A DNA stretch of 64,000 bases from Paenibacillus rhizophilus (GTDB lineage Bacteria; Bacillota; Bacilli; Paenibacillales; Paenibacillaceae): contig NZ_RQPI01000006.1 of assembly GCF_003854965.1 (NCBI RefSeq), positions 1-64,000 of the forward strand, written 5' to 3'. A program made the position numbers and the translations under genes. Below, in pieces: positions 9,099 to 18,024 of this stretch (position 1 is the first letter of the stretch; every line of letters starts with the position of its first letter). The notes below the pieces were generated by a model. It searched no databases, was not told the DNA's origin, and worked only from the letters and a program-made list of their open reading frames with translations.

Positions 9099-9532
9099 AT
9101 TACTCTCTCCATTGCGATAAATTTTATCGTTCGACCTAATTAAAATCATGATACGATAATTTGTACTTTTGTGCAATGATAACGCTTCAATTTCCTTTCA
9201 GAAATTCTTTCAGATTAGAAGCATTGATGCGGGAATGGGACCTAATTCCATACTTTATCCCTATTTTTGACAAGAGTCACCTGGGATGACTGGTGCTGGA
9301 TACCCAGCTTTCTCTCCGATTTCGCCGGATACGCTTCATGACCGAATAATGTCGTTCATCGCATACTAACGGAGTCTTTCGGACTTTCCCGCAAAATCAT
9401 TGAACGGTTACAGGCTCCTGCTCTATTCGGATATCTCTTAAAACAGTAATGTAACCTCTTTCTTTATGGTATCAAAAATCGACGAAAAAATCCAATGTTT
9501 CTGAAATATTTTCATTGTTTTGCAGAAGGAGG
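9099..9532 (-). other. ccpA upstream region, no gene
   Basis: No coding sequence is supported in these 434 bases. On the minus strand there is a possible ccpA promoter, TTGTCA (9268-9273) and TGGAAT (9245-9250) with a 17-base spacer. A half-matching cre-like element lies at 9178-9191 (TTGAAGCGTTATCA in minus orientation, two mismatches). The stretch 9300-9480 shows nothing recognisable. Confidence 0.4.
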
Positions 9533-9979
9533 TTACACGATTCGGGATACGGTATGCGGAACAAGCTTAAGCAGCCTGCTCTCAAGTTCCTCCATCCACT
9601 CCTTATCAGCCGCTTCCGATGCGATTCGGAATAAATCCAGCAGCAGATCGATCCTTTCGCTCATAGCCTTCTGGACCGCCTGCTCCAGGCCTTTGCCCCT
9701 CCCCTTATAGCCGTAAAAAGTGTCATTCAGCACGGAAGCCAACTCATTGCGTTCGGCAAAAGAGATGCGGCTTCTCTTCGGATTGCCGCCAAGCTCTTGA
9801 AGCAGCAGGCTCAAATCGTTCTTTACGGCCGGATGCGGCTTATACTGGAAGCAGGATTGGCACATAAAGACGGGGACATTGGTAATTTTCACTTTAGCTT
9901 TGTAAATCAGCGTATGCATATGTATAGTCATCTCGCCGCCGCAGCGACAGGTTTGATTCATTTGGTCCTCATTGTACAT
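9533..9979 (-). CDS. YgiT/MqsA-like zinc-ribbon protein, function unknown
   Basis: The 148-residue protein opens with CxC (Cys11, Cys13) and carries CxxC (Cys40, Cys43), consistent with a four-Cys zinc ribbon like that at the N-terminus of YgiT/MqsA. The C-terminal two thirds is predicted helical and charged, without a recognisable HTH. The ATG at 9979 follows GAGGTG by 6 bases. It appears monocistronic, divergent from the PfpI gene. No toxin partner is adjacent, so a toxin-antitoxin role is not supported. Confidence 0.7.
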   Translation of the reverse strand: MYNEDQMNQTCRCGGEMTIHMHTLIYKAKVKITNVPVFMCQSCFQYKPHPAVKNDLSLLLQELGGNPKRSRISFAERNELASVLNDTFYGYKGRGKGLEQAVQKAMSERIDLLLDLFRIASEAADKEWMEELESRLLKLVPHTVSRIV

Positions 9980-10222
9980 GGTAGCACCTCAAAAAATGAT
10001 TTGAAAGGATATGCGCATTTGCCTATAGTCAGACATTTTGCAGCGGCATCCCGAATAAGGATGCATTAGATTTATATTCGCTTCCTCCCGCAAAAAACCT
10101 TCCCGTTTGCATAAAATGATTAAATTACCAATTTTGAATATAATTTCTTCGCTTTGGATGACTTCAAATTTTAAATTTGCTACAATATACGGGATTACGT
10201 TCTTTGAAGGGAGCTGCGACAA

Positions 10223-10747
10223 ATGCGTTTGGACGGAAAAAAAGTGATTGCGCTCGTAGACGATGAATTTGAAGATTTGGAGCTTTGGTATCCGGTCTAC
10301 CGGGTCAGGGAGGAAGGCGCGGAGGTCCATCTGGCAGGTCTTGTAAAAGAAAAAACTTACGTTGGCAAATATGGCGTCCCCGCTACGGCAGACTACTCCT
10401 GGGATGAACTGGACGCTGCCGATTACGACGGTATTCTGGTGCCCGGCGGGTGGGCGCCGGACAAGATCCGCCGCTACCCTGCGGTGCTGAAGTTGATCCA
10501 GGACTTTAACAAAGCGAAGAAGCCGATCGGACAAATCTGCCATGCCGGCTGGGTGCTGATCTCCGCCAAGATTCTGGACGGCGTCACCGTAACCTCGACT
10601 CCCGGCATCCGTGACGATATGGAGAACGCCGGAGCGATCTGGAAGGACGAGCCTGTCGTTGTCGACGGCCATATCGTCTCCGCCCGCCGACCACCCGATC
10701 TCCCGCCATACGGCAAAGCGTTCTGCGATGCACTAGCCGGGGAATAA
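10223..10747 (+). CDS. PfpI/DJ-1 family protein (YhbO/GSP18-like)
   Basis: A class I glutamine-amidotransferase-like fold protein of 174 aa. The nucleophile-elbow Cys is Cys106 in GQICHAGW, with a conserved acidic segment FEDLELWYP near residue 17. Family members act as stress-associated deglycases or peptidases; the substrate cannot be told from sequence. The start follows GGAG. An extended -10 (TGCTACAAT) lies about 50 bases upstream. It ends at a strong terminator shared with the convergent anti-sigma gene. Confidence 0.9.
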   Translation: MRLDGKKVIALVDDEFEDLELWYPVYRVREEGAEVHLAGLVKEKTYVGKYGVPATADYSWDELDAADYDGILVPGGWAPDKIRRYPAVLKLIQDFNKAKKPIGQICHAGWVLISAKILDGVTVTSTPGIRDDMENAGAIWKDEPVVVDGHIVSARRPPDLPPYGKAFCDALAGE

Positions 10748-10753
10748 TACAAG

Positions 10754-10801
10754 AAAGCCGCCTCTGCCCCCGCTTGAAATGCGGGTGGGAGGCGGCTTTT
10801 T
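10754..10801. terminator. Strong bidirectional terminator
   Basis: AAAGCCGCCTC pairs with GAGGCGGCTTT, with an inner CCCGC/GCGGG stem. It serves the converging PfpI and anti-sigma genes. Confidence 0.9.
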
Positions 10802-10811
10802 AGCGTAATTA

Positions 10812-12245
10812 TTAACGAATTCGAACGGTTTTCTCCTCAAGTATAGGGTTCGTGTAGCTGATAATCGTAAAGGTTAGCGGCTGCGGAAGCTTGGCAGACC
10901 CCAGATTGAAAATACCAGTATCTGTCCATCCCTCCGAATTGCCGCCCGATTCCCAATAAGTTCCCTCGTTCCGGTAAATCGAATGCTTCACTCCTTCGCC
11001 GTCCGTAAAGCTGTCGTCCAGATCAAATGACAGGCGAGTCATTTCGTCGTTCGGAGTAGGCTTGGTACTTAATTGGAGTACAAGCTGACCGGACTTTGCT
11101 TTCCCCTCAACGCCCGAACTGCTTTCGGTAAACCTGATATCGGTGCTTCGGTCGGGAAGCGTTAATCGGTCGTCAGGCGCCTTGATTATTTTTCGGGCCT
11201 CCGTATCAACGACAAGCTTCAGATCGGATTTATCCAAAGCCTGGATTCCCTTGATCGTAAGCTTCAGCGGCCCTTTGGCATCCATATTATTGTTGTGGAA
11301 AACCATCGTCTGCAGCGGAGTATTCACACTCCGCGTCATGTAGGAAGCCAGAGCCATTTCCTTTTCTCCCTTTCCGGACATAATCGTCGGCTTAATCATA
11401 CTGAATATTCGTTTGGTATTCTGATCGTCATATACGGCATTCAAGTAAATTCCTGTCGGTCCGATATAGGCTTTTTCGATATGAATCCGCTGACCGCCGA
11501 CCGTCATTGTTTTGCCGATATCGATCTCACGGCCGGACTTTTCAATCTCCGCGGTATCCACCGTAAAACCGGTCGTCAGCGAGGTTCTGAATTTGTTCGA
11601 GCTGGAAAGTTGAGCCTCAGGAGTATCCGGTATTACAATCGCTTCAGCCGTCAGCCGTTCAGGCAGCTTCTGGCCTTCTTCCAAAGTGAGCTGGACGTAA
11701 TTATGGGTAATTCCTGGGCTTCCGACGCCGCCAGTCCAATAGGAAGTGGAAGAAAAGTTCGACTGGCCTTTCAACGAAAGACCGGTGACCATCGCCTTTT
11801 GCGCACTCCGGTTCTCAAACGTATACAGCAGCAGCATGCCCCGCCGGTCGGCGATCATGCCGTCCAGGATAATTTTATAGCCGTTTTTCTCCTGCGTTGA
11901 AATGTGAAGAGGTATGACCAGTCCGGCGTCCAGCGCCGTTTTTATCGTGATATTATTCCTTGCGATCGAACGGTACACTTCAAACTCCCCCCAGTTCTTG
12001 GGCGGAACCGCGGTAATCTTTTGACCGCCGAGTCCCCCCAGCCACGAGATGATGAACAGCAGGGCGACGGTCAGGATAACAGCGGATGTGAAAGCATAAC
12101 GTCTACGGACGTTCCTTCCTCTGCGGGTCCCTTCGGCAATGCCGGCATTGATTGCAGCGTCCAGCTTCTGCTCGGACACTAGCGACGACTGCCGCGCCGC
12201 AGCGTGAAAATAGTCCCGGGCCAGCTTCTCTTCACGTTCAAACAT
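10812..12245 (-). CDS. DUF4179-type anti-sigma factor-like membrane protein
   Basis: A single-pass membrane protein of about 477 aa: a short charged cytoplasmic N-terminus (about residues 1-50), one transmembrane helix (about 52-70), and a large extracytoplasmic beta-rich region of about 400 residues. It overlaps the end of the ECF sigma gene, the usual position and topology of a cognate anti-sigma factor. The start is taken at 12245 (GGGAG, 9-base spacing); 12254 is an alternative ATG with a similar signal. The role in binding the sigma factor is inferred from context, since no canonical ZAS zinc motif is visible. Confidence 0.8.
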   Translation of the reverse strand: MFEREEKLARDYFHAAARQSSLVSEQKLDAAINAGIAEGTRRGRNVRRRYAFTSAVILTVALLFIISWLGGLGGQKITAVPPKNWGEFEVYRSIARNNITIKTALDAGLVIPLHISTQEKNGYKIILDGMIADRRGMLLLYTFENRSAQKAMVTGLSLKGQSNFSSTSYWTGGVGSPGITHNYVQLTLEEGQKLPERLTAEAIVIPDTPEAQLSSSNKFRTSLTTGFTVDTAEIEKSGREIDIGKTMTVGGQRIHIEKAYIGPTGIYLNAVYDDQNTKRIFSMIKPTIMSGKGEKEMALASYMTRSVNTPLQTMVFHNNNMDAKGPLKLTIKGIQALDKSDLKLVVDTEARKIIKAPDDRLTLPDRSTDIRFTESSSGVEGKAKSGQLVLQLSTKPTPNDEMTRLSFDLDDSFTDGEGVKHSIYRNEGTYWESGGNSEGWTDTGIFNLGSAKLPQPLTFTIISYTNPILEEKTVRIR

Positions 12246-12771
12246 AGCGCTCATCTCCCTTCCCTTTCATTTTGCCCCGGAGCTGCTTCAGGCCTTTGTT
12301 CAGCCATGTCTTTACGGTTCCTTCCGGTCTTTCCAGCAACCCTGCAATTTCAGTCAGCGTCATATCCCGGTAGTATTTCAGGACCAGCACCTGCCGGTAT
12401 TTCGGCTTCACGGCATCCAGCGCCCGCTCCATGTCCAGCTTACGGTCACTCGCCATTTCAATCATCCCTGACTCGCCGCTTTGGATTTCGGAGGGAATCA
12501 CCCGCTTTCTGCGTTTCAGTTCATCGTTGCAGCAGTTGATCAGTATTCGGATAAGCCATGGGGTGAACCTGCCCTCATCCTTCAAGCTTTTGCGTTTGAT
12601 CCATGCCCGGCAGGTCGCCTCCTGCACCATTTCAAGCGCATCGGCCTCGCTGCGGAGATAGCTGTAGGCGATGCCGTATAACGTTCTTTTGTGCTCTGCC
12701 ACAAGCCCGAAGAAGCTCTCTTCGTCCGACAGGGTGACGGTCTGTTCTTTTATCAGGCTCTCCACGTCCAT
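12238..12771 (-). CDS. ECF RNA polymerase sigma factor
   Basis: A 177-residue sigma-70 family protein with region 2 (about 20-90, including LEMVQEATCRAWIKR) and region 4 (about 115-170, helix-turn-helix TLTEIAGLLERPEGTVKTWL). There is no region 1 or 3, as expected for an extracytoplasmic-function sigma factor. It overlaps its anti-sigma-like partner by 8 bases, indicating translational coupling. The upstream 240 bases contain no obvious housekeeping promoter, so autoregulation is plausible. The inducing signal is unknown. Confidence 0.92.
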   Translation of the reverse strand: MDVESLIKEQTVTLSDEESFFGLVAEHKRTLYGIAYSYLRSEADALEMVQEATCRAWIKRKSLKDEGRFTPWLIRILINCCNDELKRRKRVIPSEIQSGESGMIEMASDRKLDMERALDAVKPKYRQVLVLKYYRDMTLTEIAGLLERPEGTVKTWLNKGLKQLRGKMKGKGDERYV

Positions 12772-13012
12772 CCCCTCCCCCCTTTATATATAGATACTCT
12801 GCTATTTCTATGCTACTGATAAAGACTGCGCAGCGGCATAAACGGTTTTGTTTATTTTCCGAATAAAGTTGAGAATCAGCTTTGCAAGCCCCTCCCAACA
12901 TTTGGACATGCAGGGATAGATTTTGCATGATTTGACATTATAAGTAACAGGGATAGGGCACACTGGCTACAAACAACAAATTAAAATGATTGAATGGAGG
13001 ATTTTTTAGCGT

Positions 13013-13672
13013 ATGTTCATGCATAAGATGTTGTTGATTTTTCATTTGTTCATCCTTTCCAATCCAACTATCGCGGCAGAACCTCCTCAAAAACAAGAAA
13101 AAATATCGATTAGGATCGATCCTCTGTACCACCAACTGTACCTGTACTCTAAAAGCCAGCTTATCAAAAAGTATCCCATCGCTCTTGGAAAAGCGGAAAC
13201 GCCGTCACCTGTGGGCGAGTATGTCGTTATTAACAAATATAAAAATTGGGGGAAAGGGTTTGGAACGAGATGGATTGGACTTAACGTGCCGTGGGGAATA
13301 TACGGTATTCATGGTACGAACAGGCCCTATTCTATAGGCCATAATGCCAGTCATGGCTGCATACGAATGCACAACCGTGATGTTGAGGAGTTATATGAAT
13401 TTGTACGGGTGGGGACCAAAATAAGCTTTGGGGGCCATGTTCTTGGCAAACCGGGCGCAAACCCTAGGAATTTAGCCAAGGGAGATAGCGGCGGTGACGT
13501 TCAAATCATTCAATACCGATTGCGAAGCGCAGGATTTTACAAGGGTAAATGCAACGGCAAGTTCAACAGAACAACTGAAATAGCGCTAAAAGATTACGAA
13601 AAGAAGTATGGTCTGCCCATTGATGGCGTTGCCGGGTATCACGATTATATACACCTCGGCTTGATTGAATGA
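13013..13672 (+). CDS. L,D-transpeptidase (YkuD) with C-terminal peptidoglycan-binding domain
   Basis: An exported 219-residue enzyme that forms L,D cross-links in peptidoglycan. A signal peptide (about 1-22, ending TIAA-E) is followed by a YkuD domain with HGTNRPYSIGHNASHGCIRM, in which Cys116 is the catalytic nucleophile and His114 is adjacent. Residues about 145-215 form a peptidoglycan_binding_1 domain (GDSGGDVQIIQYRLRSAGFY). Wall-binding modules more often precede the catalytic domain, so this order is mildly unusual. The first ATG lies 12 bases after GGAGG. Base use is more AT-rich than its neighbours, possibly reflecting a different history. Confidence 0.92.
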   Translation: MFMHKMLLIFHLFILSNPTIAAEPPQKQEKISIRIDPLYHQLYLYSKSQLIKKYPIALGKAETPSPVGEYVVINKYKNWGKGFGTRWIGLNVPWGIYGIHGTNRPYSIGHNASHGCIRMHNRDVEELYEFVRVGTKISFGGHVLGKPGANPRNLAKGDSGGDVQIIQYRLRSAGFYKGKCNGKFNRTTEIALKDYEKKYGLPIDGVAGYHDYIHLGLIE

Positions 13673-13678
13673 AGTTAT

Positions 13679-13703
13679 TAAAAAAGCCCGGCAATTTTGC
13701 CGG
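13679..13703 (-). terminator. Terminator of ptsI
   Basis: On the minus strand CCGGC/GCCGG arms are followed by CTTTTTT. It lies just downstream of ptsI. Confidence 0.85.
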
Positions 13704-13730
13704 ACCCCCATTAGTTATATTTTATTAATG

Positions 13731-15482
13731 CTAAGCATCGCCTTTAATGACATGCTGTATGATCGTTTTGTCGAGGAACTGCGTGAGCTGCTGCTCGCTC
13801 TCTGCGGTTTCGCGGCTCCGGAAGCAGAGCTTGGCAACTTTCCGGGCCTCGGAGGCCGTCGTGTTCAGCGTCCGGTGCTTAACCCTCAACAGTGCCTGCG
13901 GCGACATGCTGAGTTCGCTGACTCCCAGCTCCAGCCACAGCGGAAGCGAGCGCTCGTCGCCGGCCAGCTCACCGCAGACGCTGATGCCGATGCCCGCAGC
14001 TTTCGCGGCTTCGACGGTCATGCGGATCATGCGAAGCACTGCCGGATGATACGGATGGTACATATGGGCGATCTGCTCGTTCATCCGGTCAACCGCCAGC
14101 GCGTACTGCACCAGGTCATTCGTCCCGATGCTGAAAAAGTCCACTTCTTCCGCCAGGAAATCGGCGATCATCACCGCAGCCGGCACCTCGATCATGATGC
14201 CGATCGGCAGCTTGCTGTTGTAAGGGATGCCGCGCCGGTCCAGGTCCTTTTTAACATCCTCCAGTACGGCTTTGGCTTCCCTTACCTCTTCAATCGAAGA
14301 GATCATCGGGAACATCATTTTAATGTTGCCGTGAACACTGGCCCGCAGGATCGCCGTCATCTGCGTCTGGAACATGTCCTTCCGGTCAAGGCTGATACGG
14401 ATTGCGCGATAGCCGAGGAATGGGTTCTGCTCCTCCGGAAGCTGAAAATAATCCAGATGCTTGTCTCCCCCGATATCCAGGGTGCGGATGACAACCGGAT
14501 GCTCTCCTACCTTTTCCGCCACAAGCTTGTATACCTCGTACTGTTCGTCTTCGGTCGGAAAGCTCTGCCGGTCCATATACAGAAATTCGGTCCGGAACAG
14601 GCCGACGCCCTCGGCTCCGTATTTCAAAGCCAGATCCAGCTCCTTCACGGAGCTGATGTTGCCTGCCAGCCGTATTCTTACTCCGTCCCTGGTCAGCGCG
14701 TCCACCGAAGACAAAAGCTCCAGCTGTTCCCGCTTCTCCCGTTGTCTGTCGCGCACTACGCTGTAATGCTCGGCTGTGGCTTGATCTGGATTTACGAAGA
14801 GATATCCGTTATCTCCGTCGATGACCAGGAACTCCCCGGTCTGGATCGGGGTTGAGAGTTTGCTCTCCAAGCCCGCCACCAGCGGGATGCCGAGCGCACG
14901 GGCCATAATGGAGGAATGCGACGTTTTGCCTCCCATCATTGTCACGATGCCGAGCACGTAAGCGGGATTCAGATGGGCAAGCTGGGAAGGAGAGAGCTCC
15001 TTCGCCACCAGAATGTAGGGCTGGGTGTCCGAAGGCAGCGTGACTTCAGGTGCCCCCAGCAGATGCTTCAACAGCCGGTTGCCGACATCCTTGATGTCGA
15101 CCGCCCTTTCTTTCATATATTCGTCGTCCAGCAGGTCAAACATGGCCACAAAGTGATCGATGGCCTCTTTGACCGCCACCTCCGCCGCCTTGTATTGTCT
15201 CTCGATAATTCCGCGGATTTCGCTCATGAATACCGGATCGTCCAGGATCGCCAAATGCGCGTCAAAGATGCTGGATTCCTCGGGACCTACGACTTCTCTG
15301 AATTCTTTTTTGATAAATTCGAGCTCATCCTTGGAGGTGCGTATCCCTTCATATAAACGCTCAAATTCTTTTGCCAGATCTACCGGATTTACCTGCGTCT
15401 CCGGCATGCTCCATTCCCAGTTAGGCAGAACGAAAGCCTTCCCGATGGCAACACCCGCTGAGGCGCCTATACCTTGTATCAT
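13731..15482 (-). CDS. ptsI: PTS enzyme I (phosphoenolpyruvate-protein phosphotransferase)
   Basis: This protein transfers phosphate from PEP to HPr, starting the PTS cascade. The 583-residue protein has the N-terminal HPr-binding and phospho-His domain with GGKTSHSSIMAR (His about 191). The C-terminal PEP-binding TIM barrel includes DIGGDKHL, NPFLGYRAIR, MFPMISS, GTNDLVQY and the conserved Cys region ISVCGE. The ATG overlaps the stop codon of the upstream EIICBA gene (ATGA), so the two are translationally coupled. No ptsH lies between or beside them. Confidence 0.97.
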   Translation of the reverse strand: MIQGIGASAGVAIGKAFVLPNWEWSMPETQVNPVDLAKEFERLYEGIRTSKDELEFIKKEFREVVGPEESSIFDAHLAILDDPVFMSEIRGIIERQYKAAEVAVKEAIDHFVAMFDLLDDEYMKERAVDIKDVGNRLLKHLLGAPEVTLPSDTQPYILVAKELSPSQLAHLNPAYVLGIVTMMGGKTSHSSIMARALGIPLVAGLESKLSTPIQTGEFLVIDGDNGYLFVNPDQATAEHYSVVRDRQREKREQLELLSSVDALTRDGVRIRLAGNISSVKELDLALKYGAEGVGLFRTEFLYMDRQSFPTEDEQYEVYKLVAEKVGEHPVVIRTLDIGGDKHLDYFQLPEEQNPFLGYRAIRISLDRKDMFQTQMTAILRASVHGNIKMMFPMISSIEEVREAKAVLEDVKKDLDRRGIPYNSKLPIGIMIEVPAAVMIADFLAEEVDFFSIGTNDLVQYALAVDRMNEQIAHMYHPYHPAVLRMIRMTVEAAKAAGIGISVCGELAGDERSLPLWLELGVSELSMSPQALLRVKHRTLNTTASEARKVAKLCFRSRETAESEQQLTQFLDKTIIQHVIKGDA

Positions 15483-17362
15483 GATTCTACCCCTCCAACA
15501 TTGCTTTCGTGCAATACGACGGACATGACCGAAGATTGCCCTTTTTTCACATTTTTAAACGGAGCGTAGCTCCAGGATTTGACGCGTTCCGGATTGGTAA
15601 TCACCATCGGGGTGGCCAGTGAAGAGGCATGCTCTTTCAGATAGTCCAGATCGAATTTTACCAGCAGTTGGCCGGGTTCGACGCTGTCCCCCTCCTTGAT
15701 CTCCGATTGAAACGGACCTTTTAATTGGGATGTGTCAATACCGATATGCATGAGCACCTCAAGCCCTTCCGGAGTTGAAATGCCGATGGCGTGCATCGTG
15801 GGATAAATGTGCATGACTTTGCCGAATACCGGAGAGACTAGCTCTCCCTTTTCCGGAATGAAGGCGACGCCGTCTCCGACCAACTTTTGGGCAAAAATAT
15901 GATCGGGCACGTCTTCGATCGGCAGCATTTTGCCCTGCATCGGAGCGCTGAACAACACCTGCGGCAGATCGCGGAGCATCAGCTTGTCGATTTCCTCACG
16001 GATCAGCTCGGAGTATGTGCCGAATACGACCTGAACATTGCCCCCGCCCAATTTGATGATACCGGCAGAGCCTAGGCTTTTAAGAGCTCCGGTATCAATC
16101 TGGCGGTCGTTAAACACCGTAAGCCGCAGACGAGTGATGCAGGCCTGGACCTGCACGATATTCTCTTTGCCGCCAAGCGCTTGCAAAATGAGCGGAGCCT
16201 GATAGGGGATATTCCCCGCCCAGTCGCCAAGCTCGGAGCCTTCCTCCCGGCCCGGCGTCGGAATCTGAAAACGGCGGATCGCCCAGCGGAACAGTTGGTA
16301 ATAGACAAGACCGTAGACCAGACCGATCGGTATCAGCAGCCAGGCGCGGCGGGCCAGGTGAAGGTTCAAAATAAAGTCGATGGCCCCGGCCGAATAGGAA
16401 AAGCCGTGATGAATGCCCAGCGCATAAGTCAGTGCCATAGCCAGTCCGGACATGATCGTATGGAGGGCGAACAGGTAAGGCGAAGCGAACAGAAAGGCGA
16501 ACTCGATCTGCTCGGACACGCCGGTCAGGAAGCAGACGAGCGCCGCGCGCATGAACGTCTTTCTGATCTGGGGCTTCAAATCTTCGCGCGCTTCTTGAAT
16601 AATCGCAAACGCGATGGCAGGCAGCGCGAACATCATGATGGGAAACAGCCCCGCCATGAAGCTGCCCGCCGTGGGATCGCCGGCAAAAAAACGCGGCAGG
16701 TCGCCCTGAACGGCGGCGCCGTCCGGCGTTGTATACGTTCCCAGTTGAAACCAGAACACATTGTTCAAAATATGATGAAGTCCAAAGGCCGTCAGTACTC
16801 TGTATAATACGCCGTACAGGAACAGTCCGAAGCCTCCTGTCCGGTCGACAAGCTGCAGCAAATCGTCAAGACCATGCTGAATCACCGGCGAGACGCCCAG
16901 CATGACCCATGCGAACAGGGCGGAGAACAATCCCATAAAGAGCAAAACAAAACGCGATCCTCCAAAAAACTGGATCGCCTCCGGAAGCTTGATATTTTTA
17001 AACCGGTTATGGGCGATGCCGGCGACAATTCCGAGCAGAATGCCGATCAGCGTCGCGGGCTGCAGTGCGCCGTCCCCCAGTTTCATAACAATCCGGTCAT
17101 ATGTGAACATTCCCGCCAGTGCCGCAAGTCCGGCAGGCCCGGCTTGATTGGATAGCCCCCAGGCGACTCCGACCGCAAACAGATAAGGCATATAATAAAA
17201 AATTCCCTGTCCCGCGTAGGTTGCAACTTCGGCTACCGAAGCCAGCCCCCAAGCGGACCATGGCAGGCTCCCCAGGCTGAGCAGAATGGCCGCCGCCGGC
17301 AGCACCATGGTGGGAAGCATAATGGCTCTGCCCAACTGCTGCAATGATCCGAGCCAGTTCAA
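15479..17362 (-). CDS. PTS EIICBA permease, glucose/N-acetylglucosamine family
   Basis: An integral membrane PTS transporter that phosphorylates its sugar during uptake. Domain order is IIC (about 1-385, roughly ten membrane segments), IIB (about 400-480, phospho-Cys in ACITRLRL), and IIA (about 500-627, active His in MHIGIDT). The start is TTG at 17362 (AACTGG follows) behind GGGGAG; the longer frame from 17437 lacks a signal. The IIC sequence NLHLARRAWLLIPIGLVYG looks closer to NagE/NagP-type than PtsG-type proteins, so GlcNAc is a real alternative to glucose. A TATAAT -10 lies at 17444-17449. Confidence 0.93.
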   Translation of the reverse strand: MNWLGSLQQLGRAIMLPTMVLPAAAILLSLGSLPWSAWGLASVAEVATYAGQGIFYYMPYLFAVGVAWGLSNQAGPAGLAALAGMFTYDRIVMKLGDGALQPATLIGILLGIVAGIAHNRFKNIKLPEAIQFFGGSRFVLLFMGLFSALFAWVMLGVSPVIQHGLDDLLQLVDRTGGFGLFLYGVLYRVLTAFGLHHILNNVFWFQLGTYTTPDGAAVQGDLPRFFAGDPTAGSFMAGLFPIMMFALPAIAFAIIQEAREDLKPQIRKTFMRAALVCFLTGVSEQIEFAFLFASPYLFALHTIMSGLAMALTYALGIHHGFSYSAGAIDFILNLHLARRAWLLIPIGLVYGLVYYQLFRWAIRRFQIPTPGREEGSELGDWAGNIPYQAPLILQALGGKENIVQVQACITRLRLTVFNDRQIDTGALKSLGSAGIIKLGGGNVQVVFGTYSELIREEIDKLMLRDLPQVLFSAPMQGKMLPIEDVPDHIFAQKLVGDGVAFIPEKGELVSPVFGKVMHIYPTMHAIGISTPEGLEVLMHIGIDTSQLKGPFQSEIKEGDSVEPGQLLVKFDLDYLKEHASSLATPMVITNPERVKSWSYAPFKNVKKGQSSVMSVVLHESNVGGVES

Positions 17363-17443
17363 AATGATCTCCCCTTTCTTACTATATTGAATGGTACGGC
17401 CTGTGTTCTGTTTTGTCAAAAGAATAAGTCGGCACATTTTCGT

Positions 17444-17449
17444 ATTATA
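17444..17449 (-). promoter_or_regulatory. -10 element upstream of the EIICBA gene
   Basis: TATAAT in minus orientation, about 80 bases before the start codon. No good -35 lies at the ideal distance, and no clear RAT antiterminator/terminator pair was found in the leader. Confidence 0.45.
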
Positions 17450-17492
17450 CCATAAAATTCCATATCAATCGATTCCGAGCAGAGGCAGGCGC

Positions 17493-17530
17493 AAAAAAGA
17501 ACGTCCTTCCCTTTCGGTCAGGACGTTCTT
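17493..17530 (-). terminator. Terminator of the CoA-binding protein gene
   Basis: AAGAACGTCCT pairs with AGGACGTTCTT; on the minus strand it is followed by six T. Confidence 0.85.
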
Positions 17531-17543
17531 CGCCACACTGACT

Positions 17544-17984
17544 TTACTGAGTTTTCCGTGTCCGCCCTTGCATAGTAATCGCTTCTTCGACCTTGATGCA
17601 GCGGTCCATAATGGCCGTCATTCCAGCCTCTGCAGCGATCTCGGCCGCTTCCGGGCTGACAACCCCCTGCTGCAGCCACAGCACCTTGGCCCCGATCGCC
17701 GCGGCTTCTCGGGCCGTCTCGGCGCAGAACTCGCTGCGGCGGAACACATTGACAATGTCAACCGGCTCGGGAATCTCGGCAAGTGAATGATAGCACTTCT
17801 CCCCAAGAATCTCGCCGTCCACCATTGGATTGACCGGGATAATCCGGTAGCCCCTATTCTTCATGGCGTAAGCAACCATATAGGAAGTCCGATCGCTCTT
17901 GTCGGACAGCCCGACTACGGCAATGTTGCCTGCGGAAGCCAGGATGTCTCCGATCTGTTCCCTGGACGGATTCTCAAAAGCCAT
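17544..17984 (-). CDS. CoA-binding domain protein (YccU/YneT-like)
   Basis: A 146-residue Rossmann-fold protein with IAVVGLSDKSDRTSY near the N-terminus (nucleotide/CoA-binding loop), PVNP, VDIVNVFRR and KVLWLQQGV. These are signature segments of the succinyl-CoA-synthetase-alpha-like CoA-binding family. The cellular role of stand-alone members is unsettled. The ATG at 17984 with AAAGGGG upstream was preferred over an in-frame GTG seven codons earlier. It sits 40 bases downstream of aroA in the same direction, so co-transcription is likely. Confidence 0.9.
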   Translation of the reverse strand: MAFENPSREQIGDILASAGNIAVVGLSDKSDRTSYMVAYAMKNRGYRIIPVNPMVDGEILGEKCYHSLAEIPEPVDIVNVFRRSEFCAETAREAAAIGAKVLWLQQGVVSPEAAEIAAEAGMTAIMDRCIKVEEAITMQGRTRKTQ

Positions 17985-18024
17985 ACGTTTCAGCCCCTTT
18001 GTCACGGAATTATCTTTGCCGCTC

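Noticed and set aside
9533..9979. YgiT-like zinc ribbon considered as the antitoxin of a toxin-antitoxin pair
   Set aside because: No MqsR-like or other small toxin gene is adjacent, and no HTH is visible in the C-terminal part.
13665..14855. Plus-strand frame of nearly 400 codons opposite ptsI
   Set aside because: Antisense shadow of a conserved gene; arginine/histidine-rich composition typical of such shadows.
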